Positions 15,572 through 23,551 of a DNA stretch of 37,702 nucleotides are shown here, one piece after another. The stretch comes from Agromyces seonyuensis (GTDB lineage Bacteria > Actinomycetota > Actinomycetes > Actinomycetales > Microbacteriaceae), in the NCBI RefSeq assembly GCF_009789225.1, contig NZ_WSTA01000030.1, positions 1-37,702 on the forward strand. The letters are read 5' to 3'. Both the position numbers and the translations under genes were made by a program. The notes beneath the pieces are model-generated. The model was not told where the DNA came from. It searched no databases and saw only the letters and a program-made list of their open reading frames with translations. The stretch's first letter is position 1. Each line of letters opens with the position of its first letter.

Positions 15572-16348
15572 TCAGTGCGGGGCGTGGTACTCGCGCTCGC
15601 CGCGCTTCCAATAGCCCTTGATGACGGCGTGCTCGGGCGCGATGCCCCAGCGGTCGAAGACGAGCGCGCGGCCCGGCTTCACGATCGCCTGCTCGGCGGC
15701 GACGAATGCGAACACGTCGCCGGCGGGCCGGTCCGCCTCGGTGAGCGCGTCGAGCGCGGCCACGAGCCCGCCGTCGGGCCGGTGCGCCCGGCGGACCTCG
15801 ACGCCCGCAGGCGGGTCGATCGGGATGTCGTGCGCCGCGTCATCCGATTCGAGGACGACCAGTCCGACCGCGTCGGGCCCGGCGTTGGCGAGGTGACGGC
15901 GGATCGCCGGGACTGCGGTCTCGTCGCCCGCGAGGAACCAGGCGTCGGGATGGCCGGCCATGACCATCGAGCCGCGCGGGCCGCCGACGGCGACGGGGGC
16001 GCCGAGCTCGGCGTTCGCCGCGAAGGGGCCCGCGACGCCGTCGTCGCCGTGCAGCAGGAACTCGACCTCGAGGACCCCGGCCTCGGCGTCCCACTCGAGC
16101 GGCGTGTACTCGCGGCTGCCGCCGGCGCGGAACGCCTCGGGCGTCGGGAACTCCGCGCCGTCCGGAGCCTCCTCGATCGGCGCGACGAAGATGCGGATGT
16201 GGTCGTCGGCGCCGGCCGAGCCGAAGCCGCGCAGCTCCTCGCCCTCGAAACGGAGACGGACGTAGTCGGCGGTGATGGCGGTGCGCGCGGTCAGACGGGC
16301 GCGGCGGAAGACGAGGTCGCGCGGGGTGCGCTCGAGGGTGAACGGCAT
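15572..16348 (-). CDS. Siderophore-interacting FAD-binding reductase (SIP/ViuB family)
   Basis: A 258-residue cytoplasmic flavoprotein expected to release iron by reducing ferric siderophores with NAD(P)H. Visible are the FAD-binding barrel with SREYTPLEWD (the R-x-Y-[ST] flavin motif, about residue 80), VGGPRGSMV (phosphate-binding loop), AWFLAGDETAVPAI (NAD-binding lobe start, about 137-150), EADRPAGDVFAFVAAEQA and the C-terminal signature VIKGYWKRGEREYH. ATG 16348 follows an AGGAG site (CAGGAGCAGC). A further upstream in-frame stretch has no start with a ribosome-binding site. No DtxR/IdeR-type iron box is visible upstream. Confidence 0.92.
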   Translation of the reverse strand: MPFTLERTPRDLVFRRARLTARTAITADYVRLRFEGEELRGFGSAGADDHIRIFVAPIEEAPDGAEFPTPEAFRAGGSREYTPLEWDAEAGVLEVEFLLHGDDGVAGPFAANAELGAPVAVGGPRGSMVMAGHPDAWFLAGDETAVPAIRRHLANAGPDAVGLVVLESDDAAHDIPIDPPAGVEVRRAHRPDGGLVAALDALTEADRPAGDVFAFVAAEQAIVKPGRALVFDRWGIAPEHAVIKGYWKRGEREYHAPH

Positions 16349-16444
16349 GCTGCTCCTGGCTCGGGTCGGCGCCCGGCCGGCGCCGTGCTGCGCGTCGCGG
16401 AACCGCGAGCGCGCGCCGGATGCGGCACCGGCGGGCCGCAATCG

Positions 16445-16450
16445 ACGCTA
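16445..16450 (-). promoter_or_regulatory. Candidate -10 box of the siderophore-interacting protein gene
   Basis: TAGCGT on the minus strand, about 96 nt upstream of ATG 16348. The rest of the 229-nt gap 16349-16577 holds only a short CGCCTG/CAGGCG hairpin (16515-16530) beyond the end of the LysE gene, which may be its terminator. Confidence 0.35.
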
Positions 16451-16577
16451 CCCGCTGCGGCCTCTCGAACGACTGCGAACCCTGCGATCTCAGCCTGCGG
16501 ATCGTTCAGCGTGCCGCCTGCGGCCAGGCGCCGGGGGAGGACTCCGGCGGCGACTCCGGTGGAGCGCGCGGCCGGGC

Positions 16578-17216
16578 TCACTCGACGAACGCCGAGACGC
16601 CGAGCACGAGGCCGAGCACGACGATGCAAGCGCCGCCGATCGCCGTGAGGTGCTCGATGCGACGCGGCGTCCGCGCGAACCAACGGCGGGCCGAGCCGGC
16701 CGCGATCGCCCACACCGAGTCGCTCGCGAGGGCGAGCACGGCGAAGATCAGCCCGAGCTGCACGAGCTGCCAGGTCGGCGACCCGGCCCCGGGGGCGACG
16801 AACTGGGGGAGCACCGCGAGGAAGAACGCGATCGTCTTCGGGTTCGTGACACCGACGACGAACCCCTGGCCGAGCTGCCGCCAGTGCGAGGTGCGGGCGA
16901 CGTCGGCGGTGAGCGCGGCCGCGGCCGCGCGGCGCTCGCGGATCGACTGCACGCCGAGGTAGACGAGGTACGCGGCGCCGACGATCCGCAGCCCGAAGAA
17001 CACGGGCTCCGAGGCGACGATGAGGGAGCCGACGCCGAGCGCCACGAGCACGATGATCGGGATGAGGCCGAGGGTGTTCCCCACGACGCTCACCACGCCG
17101 CCGACGCGGCCGAGCGCGAGGGCGCGTCCGACGGAGAACAGCACGCTCGGGCCCGGGATGACGATGAGCACCAGGGCTGCGGCGACGAAGCCCCAGAAGT
17201 TCGCGGCGGGGAGCAC
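16578..17216 (-). CDS. LysE/RhtB family amino-acid exporter
   Basis: A 212-residue inner-membrane protein with six predicted helices. It opens with the family signature (LVLIVIPGPSVLFSVGRALALG, about 17-38) and has GAAYLVYLGVQSIR and GFVVGVTNPKTIAFFLAVLPQF, the two other conserved elements (the N-P-K motif in helix 4). Members export lysine, threonine, homoserine lactones or other small amino compounds; the substrate here cannot be told. The start is GTG 17216, chosen because TAGCCT lies exactly 6 nt upstream on the minus strand and the protein begins at the usual distance before the first helix. Confidence 0.92.
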   Translation of the reverse strand: MLPAANFWGFVAAALVLIVIPGPSVLFSVGRALALGRVGGVVSVVGNTLGLIPIIVLVALGVGSLIVASEPVFFGLRIVGAAYLVYLGVQSIRERRAAAAALTADVARTSHWRQLGQGFVVGVTNPKTIAFFLAVLPQFVAPGAGSPTWQLVQLGLIFAVLALASDSVWAIAAGSARRWFARTPRRIEHLTAIGGACIVVLGLVLGVSAFVE

Positions 17217-17222
17217 CGGGAG

Positions 17223-17228
17223 AGGCTA
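17223..17228 (-). promoter_or_regulatory. Predicted -10 box, leaderless (LysE-family gene)
   Basis: TAGCCT on the minus strand, 6 nt before GTG 17216; no ribosome-binding site. Confidence 0.55.
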
Positions 17229-17275
17229 TCCGCCCCCGCGCCGACCGCCCAACCCGAACGGCCGCGGCTCGACCG

Positions 17276-17680
17276 TCAGGGGGCGCGGCGCACCGACCGC
17301 CGTGCGACGAGCGCGGCGATGCCGCGCCAGCCGAGGAGGAACAGCGCGAGCGCGACCGTCGCGACCACGACGAACGCGACGGCCGTGCCCTGACCGGATG
17401 CCGCGCGCAGCAGCATGCCGATCGCGACGGTCGCGACCCACACCGGCAGTCCGGTGCGCACGAGGGCCGCCGGCCGACGCCAGGCGCGCGTCGCGACCCA
17501 GCCGATCGCGAGACCGACCGCGAAGGGCCAGAGCGTCACGAGCATCCCGATGATCGGGTCCTCGTCGTGCGAAGCCCGGCCGATGACGACGAACACCGCG
17601 ACGAGCACGAGGTCGAACGCCGCGGCGCCGACGATCGCGCGGGTCGACGGGCGGGCGGCGGTCGTGGATGCGGTGCTCAC
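17276..17680 (-). CDS. DUF3054 family membrane protein
   Basis: A 134-residue protein with four membrane helices (about 14-33, 43-62, 77-94 and 98-118) ending in a basic tail (ARRSVRRAP). The segment FDLVLVAVFVVIGRASHDE followed by LVTLWPFAVGLAIGW is the DUF3054 signature. Function unknown; the family is almost confined to Actinobacteria. GTG 17680 was chosen as start because a TACGCT box lies 6 nt upstream. It is divergent from the first hydrolase gene, whose own leaderless promoter starts 24 nt away. Confidence 0.85.
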   Translation of the reverse strand: MSTASTTAARPSTRAIVGAAAFDLVLVAVFVVIGRASHDEDPIIGMLVTLWPFAVGLAIGWVATRAWRRPAALVRTGLPVWVATVAIGMLLRAASGQGTAVAFVVVATVALALFLLGWRGIAALVARRSVRRAP

Positions 17681-17686
17681 CCGGCC

Positions 17687-17692
17687 AGCGTA
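17687..17692 (-). promoter_or_regulatory. Predicted -10 box, leaderless (DUF3054 gene)
   Basis: TACGCT on the minus strand, 6 nt before GTG 17680. Confidence 0.55.
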
Positions 17693-17715
17693 GGCACCGC
17701 CGCCTGGGAGCGAGG

Positions 17716-17721
17716 TAGCGT
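17716..17721 (+). promoter_or_regulatory. Predicted -10 box, leaderless (first hydrolase paralog)
   Basis: TAGCGT, 7 nt before GTG 17729. Together with the box at 17687-17692 it makes a compact divergent promoter in a 48-nt gap. Confidence 0.6.
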
Positions 17722-17728
17722 CGAGCGG

Positions 17729-18832
17729 GTGGAAGCCCCTGTTCTCGCGACCGTCGCCGACGGCGTCGGCCGTCTCACCCTGAACCGCCCGCGCGCCATC
17801 AACGCGCTGAACGTCGAGATGGTGCGGCTGCTGCAGGCGTCGCTCGACGCCTGGGCGGACGACTCCGAAGTGTCCGTCGTGCTGCTCGACGGCGCGGGGG
17901 AGCGCGGCTTCTGCGCGGGCGGCGACCTGCGGGAGATCAGCGCGCTCGCCGCGGACGGCGTCGAGGCGGCCTCCGTCTTCTTCCGTGAGGAGTACCGGCT
18001 CGACGCCGCCATCGCCGGTTACCCGAAACCGGTCGTGGCGGTGCTCGACGGCATCGCCATGGGCGGCGGCATCGGGCTCGGCGGCCACGCCCGCATCCGC
18101 CTCGTCACGGAGCGTTCGAAGCTCGCCATGCCCGAGACGAAGATCGGGCTCTTCCCCGACGTCGGGGCGTCGCGCCTGCTCGCCCGAGCGCCCGGCGAGC
18201 TCGGCACGTTCCTCGCCCTCAACTCGCGGTCCATGGATGCCTCGGACGCCATCGCATGCGGGTTCGCCGACGCGTACGTACCGAGCGATCGGCTCGAGGC
18301 CGTGGCCCAGGCGCTCGCGGAGCGGGCCGACCCGGGCACGCCGTGGGAGATCGTGCTGCTCTTCGACGAGACGCCCGAGCCGTCGGCGCTGCTCGCGCAG
18401 CGGGACTGGATCGACGCCTGCTATTCGGCCGACTCGGTCTCCGGGATCCTCGCGCGGTTGCGCGCCTTCGCCGCCGGCGAACCGATCGAGGGGCTCCGGG
18501 CGACGGACTCGGCCGATGCCGACGCGGCGTCGAACGCGGCCGTGGCCGCCGCCGAGCTCGAGCGGCTCTCGCCGACGGGACTCGTCGCGACCCTCGCCGC
18601 GCTCCGGGCGGCCCGCGACGACGACGGACTGCACGCGACGCTCGAGCGCGACTTCCGGCTGGCCCGGCGTCTGGTGCGTGAGCCGGATCTCATCGAGGGC
18701 ATCCGCGCGCAGGTGATCGACAAGGATTTCGCCCCCATCTGGCATCCTGCCGATCTCGCCGAGGTCGACGCGGCGAGCCTCGCGGCCGCGCTGTCGACCC
18801 CGCTGCCGGACGGGGTCTTCACCGCGGCGTGA
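17729..18832 (+). CDS. 3-hydroxyisobutyryl-CoA hydrolase (crotonase family), paralog 1
   Basis: Expected to hydrolyse 3-hydroxyisobutyryl-CoA in valine degradation. The 367-residue length and the C-terminal half typical of HIBYL-CoA hydrolases (QRDWIDACYSADSVSGIL, SPTGLVATLAAL, and the end region FRLARRLVREPDLIEGIRAQVIDKD) separate it from ordinary 260-residue enoyl-CoA hydratases. The crotonase oxyanion-hole segments are RGFCAGGDLRE (59-69) and GIAMGGGIGLGGH (108-120). The family's substrate-binding acids are Glu136 and Asp144 in MPETKIGLFPDVGAS. GTG 17729 was chosen from the -10 box. It is followed 19 nt later by a paralog. Confidence 0.9.
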   Translation: MEAPVLATVADGVGRLTLNRPRAINALNVEMVRLLQASLDAWADDSEVSVVLLDGAGERGFCAGGDLREISALAADGVEAASVFFREEYRLDAAIAGYPKPVVAVLDGIAMGGGIGLGGHARIRLVTERSKLAMPETKIGLFPDVGASRLLARAPGELGTFLALNSRSMDASDAIACGFADAYVPSDRLEAVAQALAERADPGTPWEIVLLFDETPEPSALLAQRDWIDACYSADSVSGILARLRAFAAGEPIEGLRATDSADADAASNAAVAAAELERLSPTGLVATLAALRAARDDDGLHATLERDFRLARRLVREPDLIEGIRAQVIDKDFAPIWHPADLAEVDAASLAAALSTPLPDGVFTAA

Positions 18833-18839
18833 AGACGGA

Positions 18840-18845
18840 TACCGT
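18840..18845 (+). promoter_or_regulatory. Predicted -10 box, leaderless (second hydrolase paralog)
   Basis: TACCGT, 6 nt before GTG 18852, placed within the 19-nt gap after the first paralog; the second gene may thus be expressed independently. Confidence 0.55.
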
Positions 18846-18851
18846 AATCCG

Positions 18852-20003
18852 GTGACCTCCCCCATCACCGCCGCCGTCGACGGCGGAATCGGCCGATTGA
18901 GCCTGAACCGTCCCCAGTGGATCAACGCGATCGACCTCGACATGATGCACGCGTTGACCGAGCAGCTCGACGCCTGGGCCGAGGACGCCGAGGTCACGGC
19001 CGTCCTGCTCGAGGGCGCCGGCGACTACGGGTTCTGCGCGGGCGGCGACTTCCGGCAGATCACCGAGCGCGCCGCCGAGGGGATGACGGTGGGCGCGGTG
19101 TTCTTCCGCGACGAGTACCGGCTCATCGCGAAGCTCGCCGAGTACCCGAAGCCGATCGTGTCGATCATGCACGGGCTCACCATGGGCGGCGGCATCTCGC
19201 TCGGCGGGCACGTCTCCACCCGGGTCGTGACCGACCGGATCAAGCTCGGCCAGCCCGAGACCGGCTACGGCTTCGTGCCCGACGGCGGCGCCACCTGGCG
19301 GCTCGCCCGCACCCCCGGCGAGATCGGCACGTACCTCGCCCTCAACTCCGCCGACCTCACCCCGGGCGACGCGATCGCCCTCGGCTTCGCCGACGTCATG
19401 GTGCCCACCGAGCGCATCCCCGAACTCGTCGCCGCATTGACGGATGCCTCGGACGCGGCGACCCCCGACGAGAAGGCGCGGCGCCTCGCCGCCGACCCCG
19501 GCCCCTCGCCGATCCTCGCCGCGCGCGACTGGATCGACGCCTGCTACTCGGCCGACACCGTGCCTGCGATCCTCGAGCGGCTCTGGTCCTTCTCGAACGG
19601 GCAGGCCGTCGGCGGTCTCACGGCGGCCGACTCGGCCGACCCCGATGCGGCCGCGGCCGCGGGCGCGGCCGCGGAGATGCTGCTGCGCCTCTCGCCGACC
19701 TCGCTCGTCGCGACGCTGCGCACCGTTCGGGCCGCCCGCGACGGCGAGACCCTGCGCGAGGCCCTCGAGCGCGAGCTCCGCCTCGCCCGCTGGTTCACGA
19801 CGCAGCCCGACCTGTTCACCGGCATCCAGGCGCTCGTCGCGCAGAACACGCAGAGCCTCCACCAGGACTTCGTCCCCGAGTGGAAGCCCGCCGACATCGC
19901 GGACGTGAACGTCGTCGACATCGCCGCGGCCATGTCGACGCAGCTGCGGCACAGCGTCTTCCCGCGCGGTCTCGGTATACCGGACGACTCCACCGAGGCC
20001 TGA
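18852..20003 (+). CDS. 3-hydroxyisobutyryl-CoA hydrolase-like protein, paralog 2
   Basis: A 383-residue crotonase-family protein, ungapped against paralog 1 over the first 150 residues with about 54% identity by hand count. Glu136 and Asp144 are kept, but the surrounding active-site strand changes from IGLFPDVGAS to YGFVPDGGAT, and the C-terminal part has an insertion (TQPDLFTGIQALVAQNTQSLHQDFVPEWKPADI). It probably handles a related beta-hydroxyacyl-CoA or is a divergent duplicate. The 3' end (19973-19982) holds the first CGGTATACCG palindrome of the downstream prp regulator region, so an operator overlaps coding sequence. Function is assigned by family only. Confidence 0.85.
   Translation: MTSPITAAVDGGIGRLSLNRPQWINAIDLDMMHALTEQLDAWAEDAEVTAVLLEGAGDYGFCAGGDFRQITERAAEGMTVGAVFFRDEYRLIAKLAEYPKPIVSIMHGLTMGGGISLGGHVSTRVVTDRIKLGQPETGYGFVPDGGATWRLARTPGEIGTYLALNSADLTPGDAIALGFADVMVPTERIPELVAALTDASDAATPDEKARRLAADPGPSPILAARDWIDACYSADTVPAILERLWSFSNGQAVGGLTAADSADPDAAAAAGAAAEMLLRLSPTSLVATLRTVRAARDGETLREALERELRLARWFTTQPDLFTGIQALVAQNTQSLHQDFVPEWKPADIADVNVVDIAAAMSTQLRHSVFPRGLGIPDDSTEA
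19973..19982. promoter_or_regulatory. Upstream operator candidate for the prp GntR regulator
   Basis: Perfect palindrome CGGTATACCG (within CTCGGTATACCG) inside the end of the preceding coding region. An identical 12-mer recurs 52 bp downstream. GTATAC cores are known in operators of GntR-family proteins such as B. subtilis GntR. Confidence 0.5.
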
Positions 20004-20024
20004 GCCTCAGCATTTCGCACTGCT

Positions 20025-20034
20025 CGGTATACCG
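20025..20034. promoter_or_regulatory. Promoter-proximal operator candidate for the prp GntR regulator
   Basis: Second CGGTATACCG palindrome. It overlaps the expected -35 position of the TAGAGT -10 box at 20053-20058, so a bound repressor would block RNA polymerase. The 52-bp spacing from the first copy is about five helical turns, which puts both sites on the same face of the DNA and would allow looping. Confidence 0.6.
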
Positions 20035-20052
20035 AAATCGCCGGAACGGGGG

Positions 20053-20058
20053 TAGAGT
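20053..20058 (+). promoter_or_regulatory. Candidate -10 box of the GntR-prpD-prpB operon
   Basis: TAGAGT, giving a start near 20065 and a leader of about 80 nt that includes the palindrome at 20091-20112 and a GGGGGAGG ribosome-binding site. Confidence 0.5.
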
Positions 20059-20090
20059 CGTCTGCACCCGGCGGTTTCGGCATCCCGACG

Positions 20091-20112
20091 CCTCCGGCGA
20101 CGTCGCCGGAGG
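20091..20112. promoter_or_regulatory. 22-bp perfect palindrome in the GntR-prp leader
   Basis: CCTCCGGCGAC joined directly to its reverse complement GTCGCCGGAGG. As RNA it folds into a short stem about 20 nt before the ribosome-binding site; as DNA it could be a protein-binding site. No U tract follows. Confidence 0.5.
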
Positions 20113-20145
20113 GTCCGTGCGGCGCGGACGCGGGGGAGGTGCGGC

Positions 20146-20778
20146 ATGCGGGCGAGCGAGCGGGCCTACCTGACGCTCCGCGAGGAGATCCTCGACGGCG
20201 TCCTCGCCCCCGGCGCCGAACTCGACGAGCGCGAGCAGGCCGAACGCCTCGGCGTCTCGCGAACGCCCACCCGTGAAGCCTTCGCGCGGCTCGCGAGCGA
20301 CGGGCTGACCGAGCCGGCCGGCCGCGGCGTCGTCGTCGCCGCGCTCACCGCCACGGGCATCCGCGATCTCTACGAACTGCGCGAGGCGCTCGAGGCGAAG
20401 GCCGCCGCACTCGCCGCCGCCCGCCGCGATCCCGCCGAGTTCGAGGTGCTCGCCGAGCGCTTCCGCGAGGCGCCCGCCCGGCTCGCGGCGGGCGACGCGG
20501 CGATCGCCGACTACTACGCGCTCGCCGGCCGCCTCGACGAAGCCGTCGACCGCGCCGTCGGCAACGCGTACTTCGTGCAGGCGCTCCGCCAGGTGCGGCT
20601 GCACTCCGCCCGCGCCCGGCGGCTCGCGCGCGAGCATCCCGACCGACTCGCCGAGTCGGCGACGGAGCACCGCCTCATCGCCGAGGCCATCGCGAACGGC
20701 GACGCCGTCCTCGCCGAGCACGCCGCCCACGTCCACCTCCGACAGAGCCTCCGGCACGTGCTCGCCACGATCGCCTGA
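20146..20778 (+). CDS. GntR/FCD regulator of the 2-methylcitrate genes (predicted)
   Basis: A 210-residue regulator: winged helix-turn-helix at about 5-68 ([49 protein letters not shown]) and an FCD domain at about 75-205 ([61 protein letters not shown]). ATG 20146 follows GGGGGAGG with 6-nt spacing. The gene is first in the operon with prpD and prpB, and two identical palindromes lie before it, so autoregulation and control of the propionate genes are likely; the ligand may be 2-methylcitrate or a related acid (inference). This differs from Corynebacterium glutamicum, where a non-GntR activator (PrpR) controls prpDBC. Confidence 0.88.
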   Translation: MRASERAYLTLREEILDGVLAPGAELDEREQAERLGVSRTPTREAFARLASDGLTEPAGRGVVVAALTATGIRDLYELREALEAKAAALAAARRDPAEFEVLAERFREAPARLAAGDAAIADYYALAGRLDEAVDRAVGNAYFVQALRQVRLHSARARRLAREHPDRLAESATEHRLIAEAIANGDAVLAEHAAHVHLRQSLRHVLATIA

Positions 20779-20783
20779 GCGCC

Positions 20784-20807
20784 CCACGACCGATCCCACG
20801 ACCGATC
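20784..20807 (+). repeat. Tandem 12-bp duplication between the GntR gene and prpD
   Basis: CCACGACCGATC occurs twice in direct succession in the 47-nt gap, followed by a third partial CCAC. It precedes the GAGAGGA ribosome-binding site of prpD. It is probably a slippage duplication without function. Confidence 0.6.
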
Positions 20808-20825
20808 CACTCCGAGAGGAACCCC

Positions 20826-22364
20826 ATGCAGACCCACCACGTCCGCACCCACCGCAGCGACGAGAACCTCCAGCGCGAGGGGCAGCTCGCCTGGGCGCTC
20901 GCCGGCGTCGCCGTCGACCCGGTCGAGGTCGAGGCCGAGGTGACCGAGATGGTCGTCAACCGCGTCATCGACAACGCGGCGGTGGCCGCCGCCTCTATCA
21001 CCCGCGGACCCGTCGTCTCGGCGCGCAGCCAGGCGCTCGCCCACCCCGTCTCGATCTCCGGCGAGGGCGCGACCGTCTTCGGCGCCGACGGCGCCCGCCG
21101 CACCTCGCCCGAGTGGGCCGCGTGGGCCAACGGCGTCGCCGTGCGGGAGCTCGACTACCACGACACCTTCCTCGCCGCCGAGTACTCGCACCCCGGCGAC
21201 AACATCCCGCCGATCCTCGCGGTCGCCCAGCACCTCGCCGCAGCCCGCGGTCTCACCGGGCGCGACCTCGTGCGCGGCATCGCGACGGGCTACGAGGTGC
21301 AGGTCGACCTCGTGAAGGGCATCTCCCTCCACAAGCACAAGATCGACCACGTCGCCCACCTCGGCCCGTCGGCCGCGGCCGGCATCGGCACGCTCCTCGG
21401 CCTCGACCAGGAGACCGTCTTCCAGGCCATCGGCCAGGGCCTGCACACGACCACGGCCACGCGCCAGTCCCGCAAGGGCGAGATCTCGACGTGGAAGGCG
21501 CACGCGCCGGCCTTCGCCGGGAAGATGGCCGTCGAGGCGGTCGACCGCGCCATGCGCGGCCAGACGAGCCCCGTGCCGATCTACGAGGGCGAGGACGGCG
21601 TCATCGCGTGGCTCCTCGACGGCCCCGACGGCGCCTACGAGGTGCCGTTGCCCGCCTTCGGCGAGGCCAAGCGCGCCATCCTCGACTCGTACACGAAGGA
21701 GCACTCGGCCGAGTACCAGGCGCAGGCCTGGATCGACCTCGCCCGCAAGCTCCACGAGGCGTACCCGCTGCTCCTCGAGGACTCCGAGAACATCGAGGCG
21801 ATCGTGCTCGAGACGAGCCACCACACGCACTACGTCATCGGCTCGGGCGCGAACGACCCGCAGAAGTACGACCCGACCGCCTCCCGCGAGACGCTCGACC
21901 ACTCGATCCCGTACATCTTCACGGTCGCCCTCCAGGACGGCGCCTGGCACCACGTCGACTCGTACTCGCCCGAGCGCGCGGGCCGTCCCGACACCGTCGC
22001 CCTCTGGCAGAAGGTCACCACGGTCGAGGATGCCGAGTGGACGCGTCGCTACCACTCGCTCGACATGCGCGAGAAGGCCTTCGGCGGCCGCGTCGTCATC
22101 AAGCTCCGCGACGGCGCCGAGATCGTCGACGAGATCGCCGTCGCCGACGCCCACCCGCTCGGCGCCCGGCCCTTCGCCCGTGCCGACTACGTCGCCAAGT
22201 TCCGCACCCTCGCGGCCGACGTGCTCGAGGCCGCCGAGATCGAGCGCTTCCTCGACGTCGCCCAGCGCCTGCCCGAGCTCGGCCCCGACGAGCTCGCCGG
22301 CCTCACGTTCACCGCCGCCCCGGGCATCCTCACGTCGGTGCCGACCCCGGAAGGACTCTTCTGA
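20826..22364 (+). CDS. prpD: 2-methylcitrate dehydratase PrpD (MmgE/PrpD family)
   Basis: Dehydrates 2-methylcitrate to 2-methyl-cis-aconitate in the methylcitrate cycle. The 512-residue protein has the MmgE/PrpD signatures [20 protein letters not shown] (about 110-130), [45 protein letters not shown] (about 220-243) and the C-terminal [10 protein letters not shown]. Length fits the PrpD type of Proteobacteria and Actinobacteria. Start ATG 20826 follows GAGAGGA. Its stop overlaps the prpB start by one base (TGATG), so PrpD and PrpB are translationally coupled. An aconitase would be needed for hydration of the product. Confidence 0.95.
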   Translation: MQTHHVRTHRSDENLQREGQLAWALAGVAVDPVEVEAEVTEMVVNRVIDNAAVAAASITRGPVVSARSQALAHPVSISGEGATVFGADGARRTSPEWAAWANGVAVRELDYHDTFLAAEYSHPGDNIPPILAVAQHLAAARGLTGRDLVRGIATGYEVQVDLVKGISLHKHKIDHVAHLGPSAAAGIGTLLGLDQETVFQAIGQGLHTTTATRQSRKGEISTWKAHAPAFAGKMAVEAVDRAMRGQTSPVPIYEGEDGVIAWLLDGPDGAYEVPLPAFGEAKRAILDSYTKEHSAEYQAQAWIDLARKLHEAYPLLLEDSENIEAIVLETSHHTHYVIGSGANDPQKYDPTASRETLDHSIPYIFTVALQDGAWHHVDSYSPERAGRPDTVALWQKVTTVEDAEWTRRYHSLDMREKAFGGRVVIKLRDGAEIVDEIAVADAHPLGARPFARADYVAKFRTLAADVLEAAEIERFLDVAQRLPELGPDELAGLTFTAAPGILTSVPTPEGLF

Positions 22365-23263
22365 TGCTGTACGCCCAGACCCCCGCCCACGAGAAGCGCC
22401 GGCTGTTCCGCGAGCGCCTCGCCTCCGGCGAGCTGCTGCGCTTCCCGGGCGCCTTCAACCCGCTCTCGGCGAAGCTCATCGGCGAACGCGGCTTCGACGG
22501 CGTCTACATCTCGGGCGCCGTGCTCGCCGCCGACCTCGGTCTGCCCGACATCGGCCTGACGACGCTCACCGAGGTCGCCGGCCGGGCCAAGCAGATCGCG
22601 CGGATGACCGAGCTGCCGGCCATCGTCGACGCCGACACCGGCTTCGGCGAGCCGATGAACGTCGCTCGCAGCATCCAGGAGTTCGAGGATGCCGGCCTCG
22701 CCGGCCTCCACATCGAGGACCAGATCAACCCGAAGCGCTGCGGGCACCTCGACGGCAAGCAGGTCGTCGACGAGGACACCGCGCTGAAGCGCATCCGCGC
22801 CGCCGTCGACGCGCGCCGCGACTCGAACTTCCTCATCATGGCGCGCACCGACATCCGGGCGGTCGAGGGCCTCGACGCCGCGATCGACCGGGCCAAGAAG
22901 CTCGTGGACGCCGGCGCCGACGCGATCTTCCCCGAGGCCATGGCCGACCTCTCCGAGTTCGAGGCGATGCGCAACGCGATCGACGTGCCGCTGCTGGCCA
23001 ACATGACCGAGTTCGGCAAGTCCGAGCTCTTCACGGTCGACCAGCTGCGCGACGTCGGCATGAACCTCGTCATCTGGCCCGTCTCGCTGCTGCGCCTCGC
23101 GATGGGCGCTGCGATGCGGGGCCTCGACGAGCTCGACGCCTCGGGCAACCTCGAGGCCAAGCTCGGCGAGATGCAGCACCGCGCGGAGCTTTACGAACTC
23201 GTCGACTACGAGGGCTACAACCACTTCGACACGTCGGTGTTCAACTTCCGGGTCGCCCGGTAG
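22364..23263 (+). CDS. prpB: 2-methylisocitrate lyase PrpB
   Basis: Cleaves 2-methylisocitrate to pyruvate and succinate. The 299-residue protein shows the isocitrate-lyase/PEP-mutase superfamily motifs: SGAVLAADLGLPDIG (50-64), the metal/substrate loop DADTGFGE (89-96), HIEDQINPKRCGH (116-128) with the catalytic Cys126 in KRCGH, and MARTDIRAVEGLDAAIDRA. The KRCGH loop and length near 300 separate PrpB from isocitrate lyase (over 400 residues). The ATG at 22364 is inside the prpD stop. A 288-nt hairpin-rich gap follows before prpC. Confidence 0.96.
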   Translation: MLYAQTPAHEKRRLFRERLASGELLRFPGAFNPLSAKLIGERGFDGVYISGAVLAADLGLPDIGLTTLTEVAGRAKQIARMTELPAIVDADTGFGEPMNVARSIQEFEDAGLAGLHIEDQINPKRCGHLDGKQVVDEDTALKRIRAAVDARRDSNFLIMARTDIRAVEGLDAAIDRAKKLVDAGADAIFPEAMADLSEFEAMRNAIDVPLLANMTEFGKSELFTVDQLRDVGMNLVIWPVSLLRLAMGAAMRGLDELDASGNLEAKLGEMQHRAELYELVDYEGYNHFDTSVFNFRVAR

Positions 23264-23282
23264 CACCATGTCGCTCTCCCGC

Positions 23283-23313
23283 GAGTGGACGCGAATGCAG
23301 GGTCGAGTTGCGC
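23283..23313 (+). repeat. GAGTGGACG repeat, first copy (half unit)
   Basis: GAGTGGACGCGAATGCAGGG continues to GTCGAGTTGCGC and is a 31-nt direct repeat, with a few mismatches, of the left arm of the hairpin unit at 23330-23385. It starts about 20 nt after the prpB stop. Confidence 0.6.
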
Positions 23314-23329
23314 CTGCACCCGTCCCACC

Positions 23330-23385
23330 GAGTGGACGGAAACGCACGGTCGCGTTGCTCGCGCACCCTGCATTTGCGTCCACTC
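23330..23385. repeat. GAGTGGACG...CGTCCACTC long hairpin
   Basis: A 56-bp inverted repeat. GAGTGGACG (23330-23338) pairs with CGTCCACTC (23377-23385), AAA with TTT, GCA with TGC, GGT with ACC, and CGCG with CGCG around a TTGCT loop, separated by single mismatches at 23339/23376, 23343/23372 and 23347/23368 and one bulge. It lies in the prpB-prpC gap and could stabilise or end the upstream mRNA. The rest of the gap (23386-23551) shows no gene and no convincing promoter. Confidence 0.75.
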
Positions 23386-23551
23386 AGGCGCGGGAGTGCG
23401 TGCACGGCAGGGGCGCCGGGCGGAAGTCCGATCGGATTTCTGCTCGACCCGACCACCCAGAACGCTGCGGGAGGACGCAGACTGTCGGTGCGCGCAGATG
23501 CGAACCGACCGTTCGCGTCCGACCGCCGGCCCTCACCGAAAGGACACGAAC

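Noticed and set aside
16349..16577. Iron box (DtxR/IdeR type) upstream of the siderophore-interacting protein gene
   Set aside because: I found no TTAGGTTAG-like palindrome in this gap; only a plain -10 candidate and a small hairpin.
20784..20807. Tandem CCACGACCGATC copies as an operator pair
   Set aside because: They are direct and not inverted repeats, lie inside the transcribed gap, and look like a slippage duplication.
20514..22154. Long open frame on the minus strand opposite prpD and the GntR gene (also similar ones opposite hemC at 2622-3848 and the Ig-repeat gene at 26653-29115)
   Set aside because: In DNA with such GC-rich third positions, antisense frames stay open by chance. Their translations are Arg/Gly/Val/Asp-rich without motifs and they lie fully over well-identified genes.
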